A stretch of 64,000 nt of DNA from Papaver somniferum. Lineage: Eukaryota > Streptophyta > Magnoliopsida > Ranunculales > Papaveraceae. Within the stretch, counting starts at the first letter, position 1; each line of letters starts with the position of its first letter. The translations under genes and the position numbers were made by a program. The DNA is taken from contig NC_039362.1 of NCBI RefSeq assembly GCF_003573695.1, positions 201,243,215 to 201,307,214 of the forward strand, given 5' to 3'. Below, piece after piece: positions 48,201-59,508 of the stretch. The notes beneath the pieces were generated by a model, which was not told where the DNA came from, made no database searches, and worked only from the letters and a program-made list of their open reading frames with translations.

Positions 48201-49170
48201 GACATATGTGATTAGTTGGCATACAATCCAAATTAGATTGGATTAATTTCTAAATTAACGCAATTTTGGATCCAAGATTTAACACCTTAAAATTGCCAAA
48301 TCTATTACTTAAAGGATGGTGTACTCATAATACGTTATACGAGAAATATGTTCCTTTTTAGGACGATTTAAGGGTTTTTATTTTTGCTCAAACCCTAGGA
48401 TTGATTCAATAAATTTTTGTTCTCTATGTATGATTCTTTTGGTGTGGTAGTCCTTGAAGGACTCATATTGCATTTACACAAAAAAATGTGCTTGGGAACA
48501 TATTCAAATTTGTAATCCTTGTAGGATTCAAATTATATTCAGACAGCCACCTGACTCGATTGTGTTAGTTTTTAACAATTCTTTATGTGTTTTTAGAAAT
48601 TTGGTACAAAACAAAAAAATTCGGATTAATTAGTTGATGATATCAACTTTATAGGTCTCTTGAGGAGTCCTTAAAAACAAAAAAATCCACTCTTTAGCAG
48701 CATAAATTCTATTTTTCATTTATTTCTTAAAATCTGCAGTTTGAATATTATGCTTGCTTAAACCTTGTCTATGATGTAGACTATAGTTATGATTTTGGTG
48801 CTTATTTTCTATAATACTCATCTTGTTGAGTTAGCATCCATGAATTTTCAAAAGTTGTACTCTTTTCCCTTCATTTTCAGGTTTTTTCCCATGTGGTTTT
48901 CCTGACAAGGTTTTAATGAGGCAACATGTCTGGCGTTTCAATTTCTTTTAATGCTGATATTTTTGCTATTTTTCCTTCGTCCACATTTTTTCTCTTTGGG
49001 TTTTACTGGCAAGGTTTTAGTGAGGCAATTTAATTCAACATGGTGGTCATCCAAGGGGGAGTTGTATCAATTTTGTTTGTTTAGTGGATTCTCACCATTA
49101 ACATTTTGTTAGACCAAATCAACATAACAATCCCTTGGAAATTTGGACGCCATTCTAATCCATATAAGTT

Positions 49171-49401
49171 ATGACCACAAATTCAGTTTTGTTAACTTAT
49201 GGTAATTTATCTACATCTTGGCTCTATGTTGAAGAAACTACATCAACAATTTTTGCAAATCATCTCGGGAAGCTAGCAATCCATGACATAAGTTCTCAAT
49301 GTGTTGAAGAGGAATGTAGACTCCGCCAAAGTATTAATCGAATACATTACCGCTTGTGTAACACAAAGGAATTCTTCATCAACTATCCGACGTATTCATG
49401 A
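49171..49401 (+). pseudogene. Copia RNase H fragment
   Basis: The frame reads LTYGNLSTSW, then FANHLGKLAIHDIS and CRLRQSINRI, which follows the Copia RNase H order (FTYGN..ISW; SSNHaEilAlhEaS; WLRs...I). The acidic residues normally in this part are partly substituted, and upstream polymerase is unrecognisable. Confidence 0.55.
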
Positions 49402-49853
49402 AAGCACAATCGTCTTTTGCATTCAATAAATTCGTTCTTCAAAATTGGAAAGTCTCGACTCAAAGATTTGCACGCCAAGATTTGACTGAAGTATTTATCA
49501 GGGGAGAGCCATCATCAAATTAAGGTGTGTTTACTGGACTATATTGTGTTGTACTCTTTTTCCTTCGTCAAGGTTTTGTCCCAATGGGTTTTCCTTGTCA
49601 AGGTTTTAATGAGGCAACATTTACGTGTCCAACACTCTTTCTAGTCTTTCCATGCTTATGCAATTTCAGGTTTTTCTCTTTTGAGTTTTCCTGGTATGTA
49701 TGTAATTAGCTTAGATACAGTGGTCATCTAGGGGGAGTGTTATAAACGGAAGTTTATTATATAGATGCCCACTTTAAAGGAACCCTATTACTTGGGAACC
49801 AAGTATGTAAACTCTATAAATAGAGTCCTAACCTTTGTATTTTACACACTAAT

Positions 49854-50397
49854 ATCTAGCACTATGGTGCTAGCTATCCCTTCCCTATCCCTCAAATGTA
49901 GGGAAGGGATGGCACTTGAAAGGCAATCTTGCTATGGTGCCCTCTCATCCCTTCCCTACACGAAACGCGTACTCAGTACCCGTATGAATAGTGCCAAACG
50001 GGTACTCAGTACGCGTATTTTTTTTTTCGTTTTTTTCATGGGAAAATATTTATCTAGTTAAAAAAATATTTTAGAATAAAAACAAAATATATCAAATAGG
50101 TAAAAAAAACGAGTTTTAATAAAAAAAGGAATGAAAAAGGGAAGTTTTAAGGTAAAAGTTTAAAAACCAGAAAAAAAAATACGAGTACTCGTAACTCGTA
50201 AAGTGAAAAAGTAAACGGGTACTGAGTACCCGTGTGATTTCCCTTCCCTACAAGGCTGATCAGATCTGATCATCCTTGTAGGGAAACATGTGACCATCCC
50301 TTCCCTACACTAGATTTAGGAGACCACAATAGATGTTTTTTTTGAGTTTTGAGGGATGGAGAGGGATATGGAAGGGATATCCTCCTCCATAGTGCTA
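49854..50397. mobile_element. hAT-like MITE in the Copia 3' LTR
   Basis: Inverted ends CTAGCACTATGG...ATCCCTTCC and the complement ...GGAAGGGATATCC..CCATAGTGCTAG. Flanks ACACTAAT and GCTCTAAT agree at 6 of 8 positions, an 8-bp duplication as in hAT elements. The interior has CGGGTACTCAGTACGCG / CGGGTACTGAGTACCCG palindromic motifs and repeated CCCTTCCCTA. Length 544 bp, no coding capacity. Confidence 0.78.
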
Positions 50398-50471
50398 GCT
50401 CTAATGAATAGAATTTCTCTCTCTTGTCTTCCCATCTATTTTATGTCTCCTTCTATATTTTCTATTCTACA

Positions 50472-50835
50472 AAAAGAGCAAATTCAATTTTTGTTTTAGC
50501 TATTATAGTAGTTTGATCCCCTACCTCCCCCATGAGAGGATGCCTGAGAATCATGGACCATTTGAGTAAAATTAACTCTCATTAGCTATTGCTGAGAAAA
50601 TCATTTCAATGCACTAGGAGCCGAATGAGAAGAAACTCGCACGCCAGGTTCTGTGGTAGCTGGTAAAGATGGAATCGAGTAAAAACCTAACATGGACTAT
50701 AACCCTAAAAGAACCAAATTCCGTAAACAACACAAAGAGGAAGAATGATTAGAATATTTTACCGACGCAATCATATTAGTTTCGCCAGATATGCTCTTCA
50801 AAGCATTAGCCGTGGAGGAAAATTTTGGATACGTT
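50472..50835. other. host or unclassified sequence between two Copia elements
   Basis: No gene recognised. Confidence 0.45.
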
Positions 50836-50840
50836 ACACG

Positions 50841-51078
50841 TCTGGAGACAAGAATGTGTAGGAAAACTCTTTATTCCTTGTTATTCATTGATAAAAAAGA
50901 GATGGCTATATAAAGCCTTACAATAGCTAAGAAATAGGATCAGAACTACCACGTCTAGCCTAGTGGCGTTACTGGTAACATAACAAAAAGAATAAATCAA
51001 ACAACTAAACCCCTGAACAATAGGAGTTACTGCTAAGACTCGACTAACCACTAACTTATTTGATTGACTATTTCAACA
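50841..51078 (-). repeat. 3' LTR of the young Copia element
   Basis: Contains CTATATAAAGCC-type promoter sequence complement (GGCTATATAAAGCC on plus strand). Near-identical to 55225-55462. Confidence 0.95.
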
Positions 51079-51099
51079 TTTCCTCCCTTAAACTGAAAA

Positions 51100-54000
51100 T
51101 TGGATTTCAGTTTAGAGCAGATGCAGAGCACATTCCGAGTAGACCTCTTAGCCTAACAAAAACATTCAACTTCAATGGCTTTGTTATAATGTCTGCAATT
51201 TGATCTTGACTAGGAAAGTAAACCATTTTGATAACTCCATCTTTTATGAGATCACGAAGAAAATGAAACCGAACATCTATGTGCTTGCTACGACCATGAA
51301 GAACTGGATTCCTTGAGAGAGCAATAGAAGAACTGCTATCACAGAGAATAGTTGTACATCACCACTCTGTGACTGATGAAGATATTCCATAATCCTTCTT
51401 AACCATATTGCCTGAGTTACGGCTGATGCAGCTGCAACAAACTCAGCTTCAGTTGTAGAGAGTGTTACAATAGCTTGCTTCTTTAATAGCCAAGACACAA
51501 CACCAGAACTTAACATGAAGGCATAACCTGATGTACTTTTGCGATCATCCAAATCACCACCATAATCACTGTCAGTATAGCTCTCAAGACACAAATCTCC
51601 TTCCCTTCTATATAGGATACCATAATCATGAGGTCCTTTCAAGTATCGTAATACTCTCTTAGCTGCAGCAAAATGAAGTTTTGTAGGGAAATCCAGGAAT
51701 CTACTGAGTCTACTTACCAAAAACATAATATCAGGCCGTGTAGCCGTCAAATACATAAGACTCCCGATTAGCTTCTTATACTGAAAACTATCCACCCTTG
51801 TTCCCTTCTCATCTTTAATGAGCTGAAAGCCAGGAACAATTGGATTATGAACTGCATTGCAAGCAGTCATTCCAAACTTCTTCAATATTTCTTATGTGTA
51901 CTTCTTTTGACAGATGAAAGTACCTTCAGATTTCTGCATCACTTTTATACCAAGAAAGTATTTCATCTTTCCAAGGTCTGTCATATCAAACTCTTGCATC
52001 ATAGAGTCCTTAAACTTATCAAACAACTTATCATCATTACCAGTAAATATGAGATCATCAACATAGATACATACAATGAGAATTTTACCTTCATCTCCAA
52101 CTTGGACGAAGAGTGTGTGTTCATAAGGACATCTTTGAAAGCCTTCAGCGGCAAGATAAGACTCTATGCGACTGTACCAAGCTCGGGGAGCTTGTTTCAG
52201 TCCATATAAAGCCTTTTTCAACCGGTAAACTTTATCTTATTTTCCTTCTACCATGTATCCAGGTGGTTATGCGACAAAAACTTCTTCATTAAGCTCACCA
52301 TGAAGAAATGCAGACTTAATATCAAGCTGAAATACTTCCCATTCTTTTTGTGCAGCAAGAGAAATCACCATACGAAATGTTTCCAACCGAGCCACAGGTG
52401 CAAACACTTCAGTGTAGTCTACTCCATATTCTTGAGTGTACCCCTTTGCAAACAAACGAGCCTTAAGCTTTTCAACTTCACCATGTTCATTCAGTTTTGT
52501 TTTGTAGACCCATTTTACTCCCACCTTCTTTGCACCAGTCGGTAAATCTGTTAACTCCCAAGTGTTATTTCTCTCGATAGCAGCAATTTCAGCATCCATT
52601 GCAGTTCTCCATGATGCGCTTTTTACAGCATCTTCAAAGTACACCGGATTTGTTGAGATAACCATCATTGCAAAGAAAACTGCATCATCATCTTGTTCTT
52701 CCTCAGAAAGCCCCTCTCCACTGATGTAATCTCTCATCCATGCTGGTTGTCTTCTTTCTCTTGCTTGAATAACTGGTGATGGAGAGCTCTCACTAGAACT
52801 TGAGATATTACTTCTTGGTGTGTCAGCTTCAGCCTGGTCTGTGACAACAACAGTTTGATCTACTTCTTCAGTTGGCACACTCGCATCTGTTGTAGCCTCA
52901 CCTGTTGCAACAGTTGAGTCATCATCTTCCCATTCTAAATCAATAAGAGCAGCTTTCTCATGTTCCTTATCCCAATGCCACCTTTCATCTTCTTCAAAAA
53001 CAACATCACGACTTACTATGATCTTTTGCGAAACAGGTTCATACAATCGATATGCGTTTGACTCTTCACTGACTCCAAGTAAAATACACTTGATGCTTTT
53101 GTCATCTAATTTGATGCGTCTGCTGTCAGGTATGTGAGCATGAGAGATGCATCCAAATACGCGAAAGTGGTAAACTGATGGCTTAATTGCCACTCCAGGT
53201 TTCTTCTGGAGTTTTGTTCTTTACAACCAATGTTGGACTTCTATTCATGACGTGAATTTCCCAATTTACAGCTTCCGCCCAAAAAGTTTTAGGAATATGC
53301 TTCTCAACGAGCAAACTGCGAACCATATTCATGATGGTTCGATTCTTCCTCTCGGCAACTCCGTTTTGCTGTGGAGTATATGAAGCTGTCAGCTGCCTTT
53401 GTACGCCATTGTCGCTGCAAAAGTTGTTAAATTCACTTAGGGTGAATTCCCCTCCACGATCAGTACGAAGAACTTTGATAAACATGTCGTTCTCTTTTTC
53501 AACACGACTCTTAAACAATTTAAATGTATTAAAAGCCTCTGATTTTTGCACAAGAAAGTAAATCCATGTTTTTCGACTAAAATAATCAGTGAAAGTGAGT
53601 ATGTACCTCTTTCCAATATTGGATATAGGCTTGATAGGGCCACATATGTCAGCATGTACGAGTTGAAGAACTTGAGTAGCTCTCCATGTAGTCCCCTTTG
53701 GAAAAGGAAGTCTGTGTTGCTTTCCAAGTAAACAAACTTCACATACTTTTGACATGACTCCAAGTGAGGGTAATCCACTTACCATTCCATTTTGTTGAAA
53801 AAGTCTCAGTCCTTTGCCATTCAAGTGACCATATCGTCGATGCCATAATTGAGCCACATCTTTACCAACTGAAAAACACATCTCATCCTTCTTCTTTAAA
53901 CTTGCAAAGAGTTTGAACATTCTATTTGAAGATATTGTATCTGTAATTAGACCCCTTCAACCATGGTATAGTGTGCACTTTCCTTGTTCTATAACAATCT

Positions 54001-55126
54001 TCAAACCCTTATCAGCTAGCTGCCCAATGCTCAACAGATTGTTTGTCAAATATGGAACATAGAACACACTAGTGATGGTCTGAGTTATGTCATTCACCAT
54101 CATCACAACATTTCCTTTTCCCATCACTTTCATCTTTGAGTTGTCGCCTAGCTTCACCGTTTCTCCGAAACCTTCATCAAGGGTTGAAAACATCTCCTTT
54201 TTGCCACTCATATGGTTGCTGCAGCCCGAATCAAGATACCACATGCATACTTCATCTTGACTTGTCTTCCTTTCATCTGTACAGGACATCAACAATATTT
54301 CTTCTTCTGCTTCTACATGGTGTGCCTTCTCTTCTGGTTTCTTTGGACATTCATACTGAAAATTCCCAAGTTTATGACAACCAAAATATTCGATTGTCGA
54401 CTTGTCATAGTTATGTCTGACACTGCCTCTGCCTCGTCCTCGAAAGCTACCACGTTCCCTTCCTCTCGAAGATTCTCCATATGTCACCTTCAATGCTTGC
54501 TCCTCGTCAACATGTACAGTCATTCGCTGCTCATGAACTAATAAGTTGCTTTGCAGCTCATCAATTGAGAGAGTATTGAGATCCTTTGACTCTTCAATTG
54601 AGCAAACTACATAGGCAAAATTGGGGGTCATCGATCTTAATATCTTCTCAACAACATCTTCATCGCTTACCTTGCCCTTGTGCTGCCTCATTTTGTTGAC
54701 AATGGTTAAGGTGCGCGAAAAATATCCATTCACAGACTCTCCTGCCTTCATCTGTAGCACCTCAAAATCCTTTTTGAGAGCTTGCAGTTGTGCACGTTGT
54801 ACCCGATCGGTTCCTTGATACTTCTTCTTCATGGAAGCCCAAATACTTTTGGCTGATCCAGTATCGAGAATAGTCTGTAGGACAGTTCGATCGATAGCCT
54901 GAAAGAGATAATTCTTTGCTTTCAAATCTTTCAGTTTTGCATCATTGTACTCCTTTGTTTGAGCTTCTGTAGCTTTCACTCCTGGTGCAACAGTTGGGAT
55001 TCCATCTTCTACAATACCCCGATACTCCTTTGATCTAATAAAATTCTCCATCAACATGGACCAATGATCATAAAACCCATCAAATTTTGGAATTGATGGT
55101 TGAACAAAAGTACTTTCTTTCGCCAT
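51100..55126 (-). pseudogene. Copia gag-pol polyprotein, broken
   Basis: Gag from MAKESTFVQPSIPKFDG (55126); a zinc knuckle in which the first Cys and the His are lost (YFGCHKLGNFQYEC); protease WYLDSGCSNHMSG; GAG-pre-integrase (HRRYGHLNGKGL); integrase Asp/Asp/Glu in HADICGPI, LRTDRGGEF and NGVAERKNRT; reverse transcriptase KARLFAKGYTQ, VFQLDIKSAFLHG, ALYGLKQAPRAWY and CIYVDDLIFTG; RNase H YTDSDYGGDLDDRKSTSGY and LSTTEAEFVAA, continuing in another frame to the end near 51100. Lesions: TGA near 53955, a frameshift near 53190, two TAA near 52215-52265, a TAA near 51890, and a frameshift near 51350. Several look like single C-to-T changes creating stops. Confidence 0.92.
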
Positions 55127-55208
55127 TCTTCACTCAAACAAAAGATACTGCTTCTCACACTCTGAAAGGAAAAACTCACACTGTTTTTCTGACGGACCAG
55201 CTCTAGCC

Positions 55209-55222
55209 GGCTCGTGATACCA
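55209..55222 (-). other. primer binding site (initiator tRNA-Met type)
   Basis: TGGTATCACGAGCC in minus sense, two bases after the 5' LTR; close to the usual TGGTATCAGAGCC. Confidence 0.8.
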
Positions 55223-55224
55223 AA

Positions 55225-55462
55225 TCTGGAGACAAGAATGTGTAGGAAAACTCTGTATTCCTTGTTATTCATTGATAAAAAAGAGATGGCTATATAAAGC
55301 CTTACAATAGCTAAGAAATAGGATCAGAACTACCACGTCTAGCCTAGTGGCGTTACTGGTAACATAACAGAAAGAATAAATCAAACAACTAAACCCCTGA
55401 ACAGTAGGAGTTACTGCTAAGACTCGACTAACCACTAACTTATTTGATTGACTATTTCAACA
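55225..55462 (-). repeat. 5' LTR of the young Copia element
   Basis: Partner of 50841-51078. Confidence 0.95.
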
Positions 55463-55700
55463 ACACGTATATTCAGAGTTAGCCAGACTATGTTGGGCCT
55501 GGGACAGGGCCACAAAATCTGAACAAGCTTTACCCGATAACTATCTCATGATTCTTAACTTTGTTGGAAACCATTCCCAGATAGGTTTTGCTCACTTTTA
55601 TGTACAAAAATCGGGTGTTTAATTTAGTCAACAATCAAAATTAGTGTCCTAGATAATCATCCAAACAACTGCGGTGACAATGGAAGAAGTTAAAAAAAAA

Positions 55701-55782
55701 GGGAATTTTAACAAACTGCCACACTTGCAAATCCCGATTCAAGAAACTGCCACCGTTTTTTTCAGAGTTTATTTAATGCCAC
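55701..55782 (+). repeat. left terminal inverted repeat of the Pack-MULE
   Basis: About 80% identical by eye to the reverse complement of 58281-58362. Confidence 0.82.
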
Positions 55783-55934
55783 AACCGTTAGCACTAACAC
55801 CTTGGACCCACATGATTGGTCAATTTTTTTTGACTTTGTCAGGATTATTTACACGTGTCTTATATGGACGGATCAAGATGTCGTGCACGAGATTATTACA
55901 CGTAGCACAGGCTAAATGACTACTTTATCCTTTG

Positions 55935-57406
55935 TGGGATTGAAAACAGTTTGTATCGTTTCATTTTTCTTCTAGGGTTTGAGTCAGTTTTCAGCGGGAT
56001 TTCGCTTAGGTTTAGTGTCTGAGTAAAGGGTTTTAGTAAAGATCGAGATTCAGAACAAGAAGGGGAAGGACAAGCAGCAGATATGGTATGATTGCAAACC
56101 CTAATTTCGTTTTTCTGGGTTGAATTAGGGGTCGAGAAGAAGGGATCCATTTCTTCCCCAATTCTTTCTCCTCTTACGCATGTCTCTCTGCTGCTGTTAT
56201 AGATCGATGAAGGAGGCAGATGGGGTTGTTACAGGATTGAGTTTGAGAACAACACAACATGTTAGACATGGGGCTTGGATTAAAACACGGTTTTGAGTTC
56301 AAAAAGATAATTGAATCTGATTCTGCTGTTGAAGAAATGGAACTGAGATTCCAAGTTTACAAGGAATTGGAGAGATTGGTTATGTTGGCAGCAACAGATC
56401 ATGTGTGAGAACACGGCAAAGCTTGAGTTGGCATCTGAATTTGATGAGAATATGGAGAAGATGAGTCTGCTGTTGATGAATTGGCAGAATTAGGTTATGT
56501 GAAGCTCAAGGGTTCGAACTGAGTGAAAATTGGATGGATGGAGGATGAGAAATAATGGGTTTTGGCTTGGGATTGAACTGAAACAAGAGATAATGATGAA
56601 CTCAGATGAAGATTTTGCTATACATGGAAGAGGGATGGAGTATGTGCTGGTGAAGGGTGGTTGTCTTATTGAGCAGCAGGAACCGTTAGATGCATGTGTT
56701 AGGAATTATGGGATTTGAATGAGCTAATGTGTTTATGAATTGTTGGCTGGGTGAACTGATGCTGTTGGTATGAACTGGTGAATGGTTTCGAGCTGAGTTT
56801 GTGTGGTGATGTTGGTAGAATGGATGCAACAGTACTGCAATGGAGTGTTGGTCTTGGCTTGTGTTGTCTGCTATTCAAATGGGTTTGTCTCGGACTGGGG
56901 TTTTGTTTGTGTTGCTGAGGGGATGAATCTGGAATTCAAGAAGAGCATGTTTCAGATGATGGCAGTTAATGGAAGGCTTGAGACTGAAATAGTGCAGGTG
57001 GTACAAGTTGATACTGCATTTGGGAGACAATGTTGCTGCTGCTTCAGCCATTCTGATGCTGTGAGCTGTAAGCTGAAGGGTTTGGCGACTACTGGCGAAG
57101 CAAGGGAAGAAAGCTGGTGAAATGTTGTTTCTCCTTGAGTTCAAGAATGCAGGAGGTGGAAGCTGATGTTGGTTGTTGATGCAAAGAAAGCTAATGCAAG
57201 AGCAGAATAAGTGATGCTGGTGAAGAAGGGTACCAAGTGGTTGGTTCTGACAAATGCAATCCTAGTCAGAACATGTGTAATATAGTATATCCCAATTGAT
57301 AGTTCATTTTGATAGTACCCGGAGGTTGTTGCTTCATTTTTATTGTTTAATTCATAAATTGTGTCATGTTGTTGAGTGAAACTGATTTGTGTTATCTATG
57401 ATACAG
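55935..57406 (+). other. Pack-MULE interior: 5'UTR-like exon with ATG at a splice donor, then unidentified sequence
   Basis: An AG-rich leader ends GCAGCAGATATG at 56085 and is followed by GTATG, so an initiator codon sits right at a possible exon end, as in several plant housekeeping genes. The 1.3 kb that follows is purine-rich with many short frames and no recognised domain; it may be a large intron or further captured DNA. Confidence 0.3.
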
Positions 57407-57832
57407 GAAAGTGGAACTGAGAAGCCAATAGTAGCATTCATTGCCGGTCTTACAGCTCCACTCGGTCGTCGTATGGGTCATGCTGGAGGTATGCCTGTTA
57501 GCTATAGATGAATTTCACTAAAAACGATAAGCTTTAACATAATCATGCATTTTTCGAGTTTGCATTATACGACTCTGATTCTGAGCATATCATGTATCGT
57601 GTTTCATTTGTTTTTGCATCTTACTTAAGCTGTGAGGTTTCTCTGTTATTTGCCTTGTCATCCTAATTTTGTTGTTGTTGCAAATGCAGCTATTGTGTCA
57701 GGAGGAAAGGGTACTGCCCAGGACAAAATCAAGACCCTGAGGGCAGCTGGGGTTACCGTGGTCGAGTCTCCAGCTAAGATTGGTGTTGCCATGCTAGAAT
57801 GTTTCAAGCAGCGAGGCCTCTTGAAGGATTAG
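57407..57832 (+). pseudogene. succinyl-CoA ligase (ADP-forming) alpha subunit, last two exons, captured
   Basis: Exons 57407-57488 and 57690-57832 (intron GTATGC...TGCAG) give [20 protein letters not shown]..., RRMGHAG, then [20 protein letters not shown] to [10 protein letters not shown] and a TAG. This is the C-terminal part of the TCA-cycle enzyme that interconverts succinyl-CoA and succinate with ATP formation; GHAG contains the histidine phosphorylated in catalysis. The N-terminal CoA-binding part and targeting peptide are missing. Both exons are open and the intron is kept, so genomic DNA rather than mRNA was captured. Lying within the Pack-MULE ends, it is a fragment, not a working enzyme gene; a chimeric transcript is possible. 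Confidence 0.87.
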
Positions 57833-58280
57833 GTTCTGCACCCAATCTCTTTTTTCTTGTTACTACGGGGTGTACGGATTTCACAGAATTCTGGAAGCAG
57901 TTTTTGTTTTCTGAATTTGCTTTGTCAATAATTGGAGTTGGTTTTGTAAACACACCTAGCGACAGTCCTTCAATTGCAAGCCTGTTCTGGAGGAAATTAT
58001 ACCATTTTTCATTTTTAGTTTGTTTCTCTTAGATTGATCCCACGTGTATTCCGACCGTTAGCAAATCTTGCACGTTTTTCTCACGTGCACCGAGTCGCGA
58101 GTTAACTCACTACTCTATAGCCGGTTAACTCAATCCCAGTTAACTGATTAACTCAATCCCTGTTAACTGATTCAGGGGTTTCTATGTAATTTTGTACGGG
58201 TTATTTAATGCCACGTATGCACTAACAGAGACTAATAGCCGTTAACCGTTATCTCAAAAAAACGGGATGAAAAAAGTCAA

Positions 58281-58362
58281 GAGTATGGCATTTAATAAAC
58301 TGAAAAAACGGTGGCATTTTCAGAAACTGCATATTGGAAGTGTGGCACTTTATTAAAATCCC
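58281..58362 (-). repeat. right terminal inverted repeat of the Pack-MULE
   Basis: Partner of 55701-55782. Confidence 0.82.
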
Positions 58363-58427
58363 AAAAAAAAAATGTTAAATTGCATTGGAACAAAGATTTT
58401 CCAAGTACATGTATAGCTACTGTTCAA

Positions 58428-59331
58428 TTAAGATTTGATAATTACATGCACTTGATGATCGCGGCAAATACTGTTATTAGCTCTAGAATATGCCACGAAG
58501 ACCATGATAATTACATGCACTTGATAATTACATCCATAATGACTCAACGTTTTATTATCATCACCTAACGCCGCACCTGAACTCAGTACTAGTCGAATAA
58601 TCGGAAGTGCTTCATGTTCACGAATCTTGGCTCTCAGACATCCTACTGTGTCACTTGGCTCCATCTCAAGCTTAAACTTTCTCTTCGTCAGTTCAACTTT
58701 TCTAAGCAATCCAATCATAGTCCTCAACTATAAAGAAGCTACTCCCTCGGTTCTTTTTTAATAGGTTGGTTTTGTTTTTAGAGAAAATTAAGAAAATTAA
58801 GATAACTAATCATTGAAAGTGGTCTTTATGACACTTGTCAATAAAAGAAGTGAAGTGAAATGGTCCCAATGACACTTATCAGCAAAATAAAAATAGTGAA
58901 ATGGTCCACATGACACTTGCCATCAAAAGAAGTTAAAAAAAAGTGGTCCCAGAAAACTAAAATAACATTTGACTTTCTCAATTGGGAAACCAACCTATTT
59001 TTTTGAAACATTTATTTTAGGAAACCAGCCTATTAAAAACGAACGGAGGGAGTATATCATTCTTGTCATCTTCATCATCAATATCACTGTCCCGAGTTTT
59101 GTTTCCAGGATCAATAATCTGCAGCAGAAGTGTAGTTCCTTGGATAATGTTATAAAAGCCTGTATCTCGCTTGTCCATCAAGCCACGACCATTGCAATCG
59201 TATAGTTTTTATCTGAAGATTGATATTCCCAAGTATTTCCGGATCTTTTTCTTGATTTCGAATATAGTATCAAAATACCATAATTCAAGTTTGAATGACT
59301 TCCCATCTGTAAGTCTGATGCGCACATCCAT
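58428..59331 (-). pseudogene. tandem ubiquitin-like domain gene, disrupted by a Stowaway MITE
   Basis: Minus-strand frame from MDVRIRLTDGKSFKLELWYF at 59331 follows the ubiquitin fold order (DTIFEIKKKIRKYLGI; KLYDCNGRGLMD; GFYNIIQGTTLLLQII), with a stop codon just before KLYDC. An acidic linker (DSDIDDEDDKND) then meets the MITE at 59052. After the MITE, a second domain reads RKFKLEMEPSDTVGCLRAKI, then LSHYGCNYQVHVIIMVF. Ubiquitin-like tandem proteins act in protein tagging or proteasome delivery, but the stop, the MITE and the lack of a C-terminal Gly-Gly make this a pseudogene. Confidence 0.65.
58742..59052. mobile_element. Stowaway MITE
   Basis: Inverted ends CTCCCTCGGTTCTTTTTTAA and, reversed, CTCCCTCCGTTCGTTTTTAA, both followed by TAGG.TGGTTT; TA target duplication on both sides (58740-58741, 59053-59054). 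311 bp, non-coding, Mariner-derived class. Confidence 0.93.
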
Positions 59332-59404
59332 CTCTTTTTCGGCTGTTGCAATCTTTACAGTGCAGCTTGTTGCTCGTTTGTCTTACGCTCTTGCAATCTT
59401 CTCG

Positions 59405-59508
59405 CCCGAAAGCAAGTAGTTTCCTATAATCTTTTTTCTTATTTTTCCCTCAGATTAGGACACCGAAAGCAAGTAGTTTCCTATAATCTTTTTTCTTATT
59501 TTTCCTGT
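59405..59508. repeat. 58-bp tandem duplication
   Basis: CCGAAAGCAAGTAGTTTCCT followed by ATAATCTTTTTTCTTATTTTTCC occurs twice in a row with a short spacer. Confidence 0.85.

Larger units (their letters stand above)
46018..50471 (+). mobile_element. decayed Copia-type LTR retrotransposon with short LTRs
   Basis: Direct repeats of about 150-190 bp at the ends: 46018-46170 and 49738-50471, the latter enlarged by a MITE. Both contain AGATGCCCACTTTAAAGGAA and end TATATTTTCTATTC.ACA. The 3' LTR is preceded by a polypurine tract (CTAGGGGGAG) and starts TGTTATAAACGG. The interior keeps an RNase H fragment (49171-49401) and the usual Copia 3' leader (GGTTTTCC...CAAGGTTTTAATGAGGCAAC, twice), but no intact gag, integrase or polymerase. 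A target duplication could not be read. Confidence 0.75.
50841..55462 (-). mobile_element. young Copia LTR retrotransposon
   Basis: LTRs of 238 bp at 50841-51078 and 55225-55462 differ at about three positions. Target duplication ACACG at 50836-50840 and 55463-55467. In minus sense the LTR starts TGTTGAAATAGTC and ends CTTGTCTCCAGA; a TTTGGTATCACGAGCC primer site follows the 5' LTR, and a AAGGGAGGAAA polypurine tract precedes the 3' LTR. Domain order gag, protease, integrase, reverse transcriptase, RNase H defines Copia. The coding region is broken in several places. Confidence 0.95.
55701..58362. mobile_element. Pack-MULE-like element carrying succinyl-CoA ligase alpha exons
   Basis: Inverted ends of about 80 bp: GGGAATTTTAACAAACTGCC... 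at 55701-55782 and, in reverse complement, GGGATTTTAATAAAGTGCCA... at 58281-58362, both continuing with CCGTTTTTT.CAG and AATGCCA. The element sits between runs of nine or more A (55692-55700, 58363-58371), consistent with a 9-bp Mutator target duplication in an A tract. Inside are a 5'UTR-like segment, about 1.3 kb of unidentified sequence, and two exons of a metabolic gene with their intron. No transposase. Confidence 0.82.
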
